Below, in pieces: positions 32,242 to 38,937 of a stretch of DNA of 41,660 nucleotides; the stretch's first letter is position 1, and every line of letters starts with the position of its first letter. Origin of the DNA: CAZCAQ01 sp964563965 (GTDB taxonomy: Bacteria > Patescibacteriota > WWE3 > UBA101185 > UBA10185); contig CAZLZI010000001.1 of the NCBI GenBank assembly GCA_964563965.1, positions 1-41,660 on the forward strand. Reading direction: 5' to 3'. The notes beneath the pieces are model-generated. The model did not search any database. It was not told the DNA's origin and worked only from the letters and a program-made list of their open reading frames with translations. Made by a program: the position numbers and the translations under genes.

Positions 32242-32253
32242 CAGACAAACCAC

Positions 32254-32278
32254 ACGGCCATCTAGGCCGTTTTTTTTT
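32254..32278 (+). terminator. Intrinsic terminator 2
   Basis: ACGGCC-ATCTA-GGCCGT followed by a nine-T run that begins on the final T of the stem. It is stronger than terminator 1 and ends only 20 bases before the ATG. Confidence 0.75.
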
Positions 32279-32297
32279 GTCTGATGGAAGGAATACA

Positions 32298-33422
32298 ATG
32301 CAACATTTCAAAAATTTAATTCAGCTCTCGTCCTCTCTGCATTATAGTGCTATGAATCACTATAAACACATGGGCTTTCAATATATGGATGTACCCGCAA
32401 TTGTGGGCATTACAGGCTCCTGTGAAAACGTTGATACATTGTTTAAAGTAAAAAGTAGAATAGATGCACCCTTATACTTTACCCAAACAGGTCAACTAGC
32501 CCTTGAACAAGCGCTGCAATATTCACCCGGTGTCTATACCATTATTCATAGCGGAAGAGATGAAGAAATTGAAGATGCGCGGCACTTAAGACAATTTAGG
32601 CTTATTGAAGAAGAATTTGATTGTTCTTTGCTTAACATGGTAAGAGAAAAGTATGATGAAGAACTTATGTATGAAGAACTCTTAAAACATATTGAAGAAG
32701 CAACTAAAGCCATGGTTGCTGGTGTACTTACGGAGCATGAAGAAACTCTCAATACGTTTTATCACAGAAATACAGTGAATTTGAAAAACATCTTAGCTAG
32801 ACCGTATTTAAGAATTTCTTATGAGGCAGCTGTTGAGCTGCTTAAGGTAAATGGATTTGAACAGCTTACCTTTGGAGATGACTTAGAAGCACTACATGAA
32901 GCAAAGATTGTAGAGTTGGTAAATATCTCAAACAATTATGGGACACAATTAGCTGAATTTTCCCCCGTTCTAATAATGAGATATCCGAAAGAAATAAAGT
33001 TCTTTAATATGAAAGTGTCCGATAAAGACCCTCGAGTCGTCTTATCCGCAGATTGTGTTTTCCCGTATTCTGGTGAGGCTGTTGGCTCAGCAGTTCGAGA
33101 ACACGATGGCATTAAGCTACTTGTTAGACTTCTAACATCTAGTATGTTTAGGATCCTGCAGGATAATGGAGGAAGATACGAAGACTTTAAATGGTATGTT
33201 GAAGATATGATCATCGCACAAAAAACACAACCACATGCTGGATACGGAATAGGAAGTGAAAGAGTTTTGCAATTTATTCTTGGCTCATCTGATATAAGAC
33301 AGTGTTCTATAATGTCGCTTATGGCTACACAAACAAGAGATTGGTTGCCTTTGGCTGAAAAACAAAAAAGTGAAGCAAGAACAGAAGTGGTGTCCGAAGT
33401 ACCAATTGAAGTTCAAAACTAA
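32298..33422 (+). CDS. AsnRS-like asparagine synthetase (AS-AR type)
   Basis: 374 residues with a class II aminoacyl-tRNA synthetase core of the Asp/Asn type and no anticodon-binding OB domain. YFTQTGQLALEQAL aligns with the AsnRS TGQL segment, motif 2 is RDEEIEDARHLRQFRLIEEE, and motif 3 is GYGIGSERVLQFIL. Stand-alone cores like this, known from archaea as AS-AR, make asparagine from aspartate, ammonia and ATP. An insertion (LLNMVREKY...HIEEATKAMVAG) is longer than the archaeal version. The start at ATG 32298 has AAGGA six bases upstream. tRNA modification or lysine-like ligation (as in EpmA) are alternatives. Confidence 0.75.
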   Translation: MQHFKNLIQLSSSLHYSAMNHYKHMGFQYMDVPAIVGITGSCENVDTLFKVKSRIDAPLYFTQTGQLALEQALQYSPGVYTIIHSGRDEEIEDARHLRQFRLIEEEFDCSLLNMVREKYDEELMYEELLKHIEEATKAMVAGVLTEHEETLNTFYHRNTVNLKNILARPYLRISYEAAVELLKVNGFEQLTFGDDLEALHEAKIVELVNISNNYGTQLAEFSPVLIMRYPKEIKFFNMKVSDKDPRVVLSADCVFPYSGEAVGSAVREHDGIKLLVRLLTSSMFRILQDNGGRYEDFKWYVEDMIIAQKTQPHAGYGIGSERVLQFILGSSDIRQCSIMSLMATQTRDWLPLAEKQKSEARTEVVSEVPIEVQN

Positions 33423-33449
33423 AAAAACCTAAACTTAGCTGGATATTAT

Positions 33450-33458
33450 TGGTATAAT
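33450..33458 (+). promoter_or_regulatory. Extended consensus -10 for membrane-anchored protein
   Basis: TGG-TATAAT, nine bases before GTG at 33468. It predicts a leader of about three bases. Confidence 0.5.
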
Positions 33459-33467
33459 CAGGCAGAC

Positions 33468-34154
33468 GTGTTTAAACTGCCCAAGAAACAAGAGAATATA
33501 AACCTTGAAACTGAATTGTTACCTACAGTTCATAGTCCATTCGAGAAATATTTAATACCAGTAGCTGTCATACTTGCAACTCTTGTTGTTACTGTGCTGG
33601 TAGTTGTTGTACTTTACTATCTAAAACAACCAAAGCCGGTTTCAGACCAACCTCAAACACCCAGCGAAGAACAGATTAATGTAAGTCCGTTTGCTCCTAA
33701 AGATGAAGGCGTAAAACCAGATGAACAAACTGAAGAACTACTTGATAATACGATAGCTCTTGCCACAGGGGTTAAAGTTAACCTTGATACTGACTGGCAT
33801 ACACTAGCTACAGAAGACACACCAACCCATAGCATGGTAAGTTTTATAGTCGCAAGTGATACCGAAGAATCAACTGATGCAACCTTAGTCCAAGGGGAGA
33901 TCGAAAGTTATACTCCAGAACATGTTTTTGAAGATGTCATGCAAACTCTGGCAAAATCTAAAGAAGAGTTTTCTACCCAAACCATAGGCAGTTATAACGT
34001 ACTTATTAGAAATGTCTATTTACTTACAGGCAATGCCGTAGTGGGTGAATGGAAAGAAAACAATAAAGTACTATTAATAAGGGTATTTGCATCCTCAATG
34101 GAGGAAGCGACCAGTATCTTTAATCGTGTCGCTCAAACAGTAACGTTTTTATAA
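33468..34154 (+). CDS. Single-TM extracytoplasmic protein, unknown
   Basis: 228 residues from GTG 33468. A cytosolic head of about 28 residues is followed by a TM helix (about 30-52), a Pro/Glu/Gln-rich stalk and a folded C-terminal domain (about 95-228) with no Cys. That domain resembles PsbP/Mog1-like alpha-beta sandwiches (VKVNLDTDWHTLA...VVGEWKENNKVLLIRVFASSMEEATSIFNRVAQTV); this is an impression only. It is convergent with the cyclophilin, and the two coding regions abut with no gap. Confidence 0.6.
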   Translation: MFKLPKKQENINLETELLPTVHSPFEKYLIPVAVILATLVVTVLVVVVLYYLKQPKPVSDQPQTPSEEQINVSPFAPKDEGVKPDEQTEELLDNTIALATGVKVNLDTDWHTLATEDTPTHSMVSFIVASDTEESTDATLVQGEIESYTPEHVFEDVMQTLAKSKEEFSTQTIGSYNVLIRNVYLLTGNAVVGEWKENNKVLLIRVFASSMEEATSIFNRVAQTVTFL

Positions 34155-34859
34155 TTATTCTACAATTTCTACTTTATCTATAGTTACAGGTGTTATGGGT
34201 TTGTCATTCTCCCCTGTTGCCACAAGTGATATTTTATTAACAACATCCATACCTTCAGTAACTTGACCGAAGTTTGTATGTCTACCATCAAGCCATGGGG
34301 TACTTGCAGTGGTTACTATAAAAAACTGACTGCCGTTAGTATTAGGTCCTGCGTTTGCCATAGCAAGACTACCTTTAACTAACTTCTTGGAGTTAAATTC
34401 ATCGTCAAATTTATACCCAGGACCACCTGTGCCATTACCAGAAGGGTCGCCACCTTGAATCATAAAGTCTTTTATTATGCGATGAAAAGTAAGTCCATCA
34501 TAAAAACCATCTTTTGCAAGAGCGATAAAATTATTTACAGTCTTAGGTGATTCTTTCTCAAAGAGATCAATTGTAATATTACCTAAGGATGTTTGTAGTA
34601 CAACCTTGTAATCAACACCCTCTGTAAGCTGCATATCAAATGATTTAGTATAAGTTTTCGATGGCATAGAAGTATTTCCTTCCTCTGTAGTAGAATTCTT
34701 CTGCGTTGTTTGAGTAGCACGTTTCGAGGCATTGTCTCTACTATCGCTTACTGCAAGAATGTTTTCTTGCGGAGCTCTTCGAGCGTTTAATAAAACAACC
34801 AAAAGTAAAATTGATAAACTAGTTCCTGCAAAAAAGATTAACGGATTTTTCTGTTGCAT
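34155..34859 (-). CDS. Membrane-anchored cyclophilin peptidyl-prolyl isomerase
   Basis: 234 residues: N-terminal TM anchor (about 7-24), Ser/Thr-rich linker, and a cyclophilin domain (about 80-234). FHRIIKDFMIQGGDPSGNGTGGPG carries the catalytic Arg and the substrate-binding Phe/Met/Gln. AMANAGPNTNGSQFFI and WLDGRHTNFGQV complete the active site, with Leu in place of the usual Trp-containing segment. It should fold exported proteins at the outer face of the membrane. Confidence 0.93.
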   Translation of the reverse strand: MQQKNPLIFFAGTSLSILLLVVLLNARRAPQENILAVSDSRDNASKRATQTTQKNSTTEEGNTSMPSKTYTKSFDMQLTEGVDYKVVLQTSLGNITIDLFEKESPKTVNNFIALAKDGFYDGLTFHRIIKDFMIQGGDPSGNGTGGPGYKFDDEFNSKKLVKGSLAMANAGPNTNGSQFFIVTTASTPWLDGRHTNFGQVTEGMDVVNKISLVATGENDKPITPVTIDKVEIVE

Positions 34860-34865
34860 GTCGGT

Positions 34866-34874
34866 ATATTAACA
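34866..34874 (-). promoter_or_regulatory. Extended -10 for cyclophilin
   Basis: TGT-TAATAT on the minus strand, six bases from ATG 34859. Confidence 0.45.
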
Positions 34875-34966
34875 CCTAACCATAGGGAGATTCAACCTAC
34901 CATGATTCTTGGTGTAACCCTTACACTAAGCTTTTCCCCAAGTTACAACACAAAATTACAGCACCC

Positions 34967-35923
34967 CTAATCAATAATCTCTCCACTAAATGAGATGCCC
35001 GTGTGTGTTGCGAGTATTGCTTTGGCAAGTAAGCCCGCAATTGATATAACTTTTATATTAGGCAGAGCGTTAATATCATCTTTTAAAGGCACCGAGTCGG
35101 TTACAATTAGCTGGTTTAGTAATGCTCTACCAAGTCTCTCCGCGGCAGGAGGTGAGAATATCCCATGTGTCGCAACTACATATACATCTTTTGCCCCTCT
35201 ACTATGTAAGAGCTTTTCAGCATTTGTTACACTACCTGCAGTATCTATAATATCATCCACAATCAGCACAGACTTGCCTGTTACATCCCCAATCATATCA
35301 AGCGCCTTTGAAGTATTTTTCACAGAAGTGTCTCGCTCTTTATAAACAATAGCTAAACCATCTGCATCTAGCCTTCTTGCATAGGCTGTTGCACGAATAG
35401 TTCCGCCTTTATCAGGAGATGCAACAACCAGATTTTTTATTCGTAACTTCTTAATATATGGGATTAAAATGTAACTTGCATAGAGATTATCCCAAGGTCC
35501 TTTGAAGAAACCTTGTTGCTGTTCTGAATGGATATCTAAAGTAATAACTCGTGACACACCAGCATGTTCTAACATAGAGGCAATTAGAGATGCACTAACA
35601 GGAACTCTTGGATCACACTTACGATCTTGTCGGGAATACCCAAAGTAAGGACATATCAAAATTACTTCATTTGCAGAGGCTCTTCGAGCGGCATCGGCAA
35701 TTAGCAGAATTTCCATGATATGCGCATTAACTTCTCCGCATGTGGGTTGAATTATAAAGACATCTTTTCTTCTTACAGAAACGGGTATTTGAACGTTAAT
35801 TTCACCATCGGCAAATTTAGTGCAAGGAAAATAGACTTTTGTTTTTAGTTTTTTCGCTACTTTTACTGAAAGCTCTGAATTTGCAGAACCAGACAATAAC
35901 ACGTAACCATTAGTTCTTGGCAT
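34967..35923 (-). CDS. prs: Ribose-phosphate pyrophosphokinase (PRPP synthetase)
   Basis: 318 residues of class I PRPP synthetase, making PRPP from ribose-5-phosphate and ATP for nucleotide synthesis and salvage. Seen are the flexible-loop region FGYSRQDRKCDPRVPVSA, the metal-binding TLDIHSEQQQGFF, the PP loop ASPDKGGTIRA, and the PRPP-binding loop VLIVDDIIDTAGSV. Length and motif order are normal. The usual KERP is KERD here. The 64 bases upstream hold no clear -10 at the leaderless position. Confidence 0.95.
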   Translation of the reverse strand: MPRTNGYVLLSGSANSELSVKVAKKLKTKVYFPCTKFADGEINVQIPVSVRRKDVFIIQPTCGEVNAHIMEILLIADAARRASANEVILICPYFGYSRQDRKCDPRVPVSASLIASMLEHAGVSRVITLDIHSEQQQGFFKGPWDNLYASYILIPYIKKLRIKNLVVASPDKGGTIRATAYARRLDADGLAIVYKERDTSVKNTSKALDMIGDVTGKSVLIVDDIIDTAGSVTNAEKLLHSRGAKDVYVVATHGIFSPPAAERLGRALLNQLIVTDSVPLKDDINALPNIKVISIAGLLAKAILATHTGISFSGEIID

Positions 35924-35987
35924 TTAAATTAGGGCAGCACTTTAATCTAGTAGAATAAAAAGATCCTAGACCTCAAAAAATGCAATG

Positions 35988-36659
35988 TCAATAATAGTTT
36001 CTAATAAGAGACATGTCTTTATCATGAATAGCCAAGTAGCTAGCAAAATTCTTATCAATAAACCCTGTATTTATGTATAAAGACTCTATATCGAAATAGA
36101 TAGCATGGGTATGACCCATGACCAAGATACAATTCTTTTTCTTATTCTTTTTGATATAGCCATAGTTCATCGCCTTGTTAGTAAGTCTAATCCCTTTTTT
36201 GCCGGAGTACATTAAAGCAAGCTGCAAATACTTCAAAGGAAAGTTTACAAGTACAGTAATATATTTTAAAAACTTCGGAGATTTCCTAAACAGTTTGTAT
36301 GACAATACTGAAAGCAATGACATGTTTTGCCCATGCTCAATATGTAACATAGTTCCATCAGGTAGTCTTAAGTTATAATAGTGACAGGAGATGTCACAGA
36401 ATTCTCTTACTCGCTCATCTGTCTTATCAGCTGGGTCATGGTTCCCATGAATATATATAGCTTTTTTAGCTTTTAAAGTTGGAAACAATCGAGCCCAAGG
36501 AGATGTCATAAAGGCGTCAAAGCTAATCTTTTTTTCATCCCAAAAATCCCCATTTATGATTATCTGATCAAATTTGGAAAACAGGTCGATTAGGTAGTTA
36601 CACTCCCTTTTACTAAACTTCTTTCCCAAGTGGGTATCACTAAATATAAGCGTTCTCAT
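35988..36659 (-). CDS. LpxH-like metallophosphoesterase
   Basis: 223 residues: SDTHLG, INGDFWDE, HGNHDP, a mid-domain HIEHGQNM and a C-terminal LVMGHTHAIYF, the full calcineurin-like set. The arrangement, with an alpha-helical insertion after HGQNM (LLSVLSYKLFRKSPKFLKYITVLVNFPLKYL), resembles UDP-2,3-diacylglucosamine hydrolase LpxH. A CPR cell is not expected to make lipid A, so the substrate is probably another pyrophosphate ester. Confidence 0.82.
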   Translation of the reverse strand: MRTLIFSDTHLGKKFSKRECNYLIDLFSKFDQIIINGDFWDEKKISFDAFMTSPWARLFPTLKAKKAIYIHGNHDPADKTDERVREFCDISCHYYNLRLPDGTMLHIEHGQNMSLLSVLSYKLFRKSPKFLKYITVLVNFPLKYLQLALMYSGKKGIRLTNKAMNYGYIKKNKKKNCILVMGHTHAIYFDIESLYINTGFIDKNFASYLAIHDKDMSLIRNYY

Positions 36660-36761
36660 GCTGTTTTTCGGTCTTTTGCTACCAATTTAGAACTCACGTC
36701 TTTAATTCTAGCAAATAATCGCCAAGTCTCAAAAAGAGTACCATTGGCCTAGCTTTAGGAC

Positions 36762-36767
36762 TATGAT
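36762..36767 (+). promoter_or_regulatory. -10 box for nucleotidyltransferase-like gene
   Basis: TATGAT, six bases, GTG at 36774. It supports the GTG over the ATG five codons later. Confidence 0.5.
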
Positions 36768-36773
36768 TGTAGC

Positions 36774-37343
36774 GTGATTGAAAAAACCATGAAAACACAA
36801 CTAATAAAAATGTGGGAATACTTAGAGAAGAAAAACATCTCCCTAATAAAAGTGCCTATAATAGTTCCTAATGAAAGAACACTTCAGACTTTTGACTTAT
36901 TACAAAAGATTTACGTCAGAGCACAGAGACTTGACCTAACAATCTGGATCTCAGGTTCATGGGCAGTAATGGGGGCATATCAACACTTTATTAAAGACAC
37001 AACAGATATTGATATTACACTTAAAACCCCAAGAAACGAAAACTCATTAAGTCAAATTCTTTTCTCTCTGGGACTTACATGCCAAGGACCAAGTAAATTC
37101 GGCGCAGTGACCTTTCTTAGTAAAGACGGTATAGAAGTGGATTTTAATAGCATTCAGGATGAGCAGACTCATTTTCACAACATTAAGCTATATGATGACT
37201 TCGGAAAGTTAAACGGGTTTAGGTATAGAATTGTCCCGAGACCAGAGCTTATTAAAGTTTATAAACACTTCCTTCTCGAAAAGCAAAGGCCCACCTACCC
37301 AGATTTAGTCAAAATCAAAGCCTTGATACTGTCTGAGCAGTAA
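36774..37343 (+). CDS. Aminoglycoside-adenylyltransferase-like nucleotidyltransferase
   Basis: 189 residues from GTG. ISGSWAVMGAYQHFIKDTTDIDI supplies G-S...D-x-D of the pol-beta nucleotidyltransferase fold, and GIEVDFNS gives the third acidic strand. The layout resembles AbiEii/LinB-type small-molecule or protein adenylyltransferases. No antitoxin-like partner is adjacent. Substrate unknown. Confidence 0.7.
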   Translation: MIEKTMKTQLIKMWEYLEKKNISLIKVPIIVPNERTLQTFDLLQKIYVRAQRLDLTIWISGSWAVMGAYQHFIKDTTDIDITLKTPRNENSLSQILFSLGLTCQGPSKFGAVTFLSKDGIEVDFNSIQDEQTHFHNIKLYDDFGKLNGFRYRIVPRPELIKVYKHFLLEKQRPTYPDLVKIKALILSEQ

Positions 37344-37351
37344 GCACTTCA

Positions 37352-37357
37352 TAAAAT
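37352..37357 (+). promoter_or_regulatory. Candidate -10 for secreted-protein/sigma module
   Basis: TAAAAT. A start about seven bases later would place the anti-SD strand (37366-37374) at the very 5' end of the mRNA. Confidence 0.3.
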
Positions 37358-37365
37358 GAAAGAAA

Positions 37366-37403
37366 TCACCACTTAGAAGTGTATTAACTTTGAAAGGTGG
37401 TGA
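37366..37403 (+). promoter_or_regulatory. Possible SD-sequestering hairpin
   Basis: TCACCACTT (37366-37374) can pair over nine positions with the Shine-Dalgarno region AAGGTGGTGA (37394-37403), one pair being G-U. A competing small hairpin, CACTT-AG-AAGTG, would free it. Pairing was done by hand. Confidence 0.4.
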
Positions 37404-37410
37404 GACTAAT

Positions 37411-37782
37411 ATGAAAAAAGTAAATAGTACACTTCTAGCACTTGGGGTTTTTATAGCTCTTTCTTCGACACACGCGCTAGCGTACAGAGGAGATCCTAGT
37501 GTAAAAGGTCCAAATTACTCTACAGAGAGACATGCCAAGATGCTTAAGATCATGGATACAACGGTTGATGCAAATACTCTTAAGCTAAATTATGCTGAGT
37601 GGAAAAAGTTGATGGCAAACAAACCAGTGTTACAGAAGATAGACACACTTGAGGATTTTAAGCTGTTTCTGGAAATGCGAAAGCTTAAGCTTCAAGGTAA
37701 AAGTAACGAAGCTGCAAAGCTTAGAGAAAAGCTTGGCTTATCCCTAGGTAGGGGGCATGGTAAAGGCTGTATTAGAAAGTAA
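37411..37782 (+). CDS. Small secreted protein of an ECF sigma module
   Basis: 123 residues from ATG 37411, led by a strong AAAGGTGGTGAG. A signal peptide (MKKVNSTLLALGVFIALSST, cleavage probably after ALA) precedes a helical mature protein with NYAEWKKLMANKPVLQKI, then FKLFLEMRKLKLQGKSNEAAKLREKLGLSLGRGHGKG. I associate this pattern (A-W-K...E-G-K-x-x-E-A-x-x-L-R-x-x-L-G-L, Gly/His-rich tail) with CPR genomes. A single Cys lies four residues from the end. It may be an envelope-stress sensor or chaperone of Spy/CpxP character (inference from position and helicity). Confidence 0.75.
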   Translation: MKKVNSTLLALGVFIALSSTHALAYRGDPSVKGPNYSTERHAKMLKIMDTTVDANTLKLNYAEWKKLMANKPVLQKIDTLEDFKLFLEMRKLKLQGKSNEAAKLREKLGLSLGRGHGKGCIRK

Positions 37783-37790
37783 GGATATGA

Positions 37791-37818
37791 AAGTGTGCCT
37801 TCAAGGGAAGGCACACTT
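37791..37818 (+). repeat. Perfect 12-bp inverted repeat (hairpin)
   Basis: AAGTGTGCCTTC - AAGG - GAAGGCACACTT, between the secreted protein and the sigma factor. There is no T run after it, so it looks more like an mRNA stabiliser or partial attenuator than a full terminator. Confidence 0.7.
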
Positions 37819-37829
37819 GTATCAAACAA

Positions 37830-38372
37830 ATGACTACTGATGTAAACAAACTAACTGATATAGAACTAGTACTCCTTATCTATAAAAACAAGGATTCCTT
37901 CTCTGAAATAATAAAAAGGTATGAGAAAAAACTGTTAAGGTATGCTAACTACATTACTAATGATTACCGGTTGAGTGAAGATATAGTTCAGAGTGCTTTC
38001 ATAAAAGCGTATACACATCTTAAAGGGTTCAACACCAGTTTAAGTTTCTCAAGCTGGATATATAGAATCACACATAACGAAGCAATAAATGCATTAAAAA
38101 AGAATAGAAAACATAGCAATGTTGATATAGATATACCTAGTAATGCACCATCTAATATTGAAGATTTTTCGCAGGATGAACTCAAGCGCATGCTTGATAA
38201 GTGTCTTAACCACCTACCACTAAAATATAGTGAGGTGCTGACTTTGTTTTTTCTAGAGGAAAAAAGCTATGAAGAAATAAGTGATATTTTACGACTTCCT
38301 ATAGGAACAATTGGAACTAGATTAAGTCGAGGAAAGGCAATTTTAAAACTACAATGTCTGAAACAAAAATAG
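37830..38372 (+). CDS. ECF-type RNA polymerase sigma factor
   Basis: 180 residues. Sigma region 2 spans about 20-90 (FSEIIKRYEKKLLRYANYITND...SEDIVQSAFIKAYTHL, then FSSWIYRITHNEAINALKKNR). Region 4 spans about 122-175 (LNHLPLKYSEVLTLFFLEEKSYEEISDILRLPIGTIGTRLSRGKAILK). It lies between a secreted protein and a membrane protein whose start overlaps its 3' end, the usual layout of a sigma and anti-sigma unit. No autoregulatory ECF promoter could be confirmed. Confidence 0.92.
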   Translation: MTTDVNKLTDIELVLLIYKNKDSFSEIIKRYEKKLLRYANYITNDYRLSEDIVQSAFIKAYTHLKGFNTSLSFSSWIYRITHNEAINALKKNRKHSNVDIDIPSNAPSNIEDFSQDELKRMLDKCLNHLPLKYSEVLTLFFLEEKSYEEISDILRLPIGTIGTRLSRGKAILKLQCLKQK

Positions 38373-38869
38373 AATCAAAATCAACTATAGCAGAAAAAGT
38401 GATGGATCAAATACACGCAGGTAAAGTTACTATGCTACCGAAAGCTTACTTTGTTAGTGGTGCTGTGCTTGGGGGACTTGGTGTTATTGCTACTACATTC
38501 TCAATTGTATACCTTATTAATGTAGCCCTGTTTGCTGCAAAACATAATGGGCCAGGATCCAACCTTAGAGTAGAGTACATGATGGCAGCCTTTCCTCTAT
38601 GGATAGTGCCACCAATGCTTATTCTTATACTTATTGGTATCAGTGCAGTCGCTAAGTCCAATATCTTTTATAAGCATAGAAAAGCTCTTCTACTCGGACT
38701 ATTCATATCAATAGTGTTAGGCGTATTTGCTGTAGAATTCCTTGGATTTAGTAAGCTGTGGGAAAAAAGATACCCCTTAAGATTGCGAAAACTCCATAAG
38801 CAAAATATCAGGCAGCAAGAACACAATAGGCAGAAAAAACTTCAAAACAAGTGGAGATTGAACAACTAA
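38354..38869 (+). CDS. Putative membrane anti-sigma factor
   Basis: 171 residues overlapping the sigma gene by 19 bases, so translation is coupled. A cytosolic N-terminal helix (ESKSTIAEKVMDQIHAGKVTMLPKAY) precedes three membrane segments (about 33-56, 74-96 and 110-131) and a basic C-terminal tail. The short N-terminal helix could clamp the sigma factor, but no zinc-binding anti-sigma motif (HxxxCxxC) is present. Role inferred from position. Confidence 0.65.
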   Translation: MSETKIESKSTIAEKVMDQIHAGKVTMLPKAYFVSGAVLGGLGVIATTFSIVYLINVALFAAKHNGPGSNLRVEYMMAAFPLWIVPPMLILILIGISAVAKSNIFYKHRKALLLGLFISIVLGVFAVEFLGFSKLWEKRYPLRLRKLHKQNIRQQEHNRQKKLQNKWRLNN

Positions 38870-38922
38870 AGTAACTAGAGCGGTTTAAATCAAGCGGAAC
38901 ACTCAAAATCTAGTCCTATATA

Positions 38923-38931
38923 TGCTAAAAT
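38923..38931 (+). promoter_or_regulatory. Extended -10 for ileS
   Basis: TGC-TAAAAT, six bases, ATG at 38938. Confidence 0.55.
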
Positions 38932-38937
38932 CCCTCT

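Noticed and set aside
32138..32297. T-box riboswitch ahead of the AsnRS-like gene
   Set aside because: I found no T-box consensus (AGGGTGG-like) or specifier-loop arrangement; only simple hairpins and terminators.
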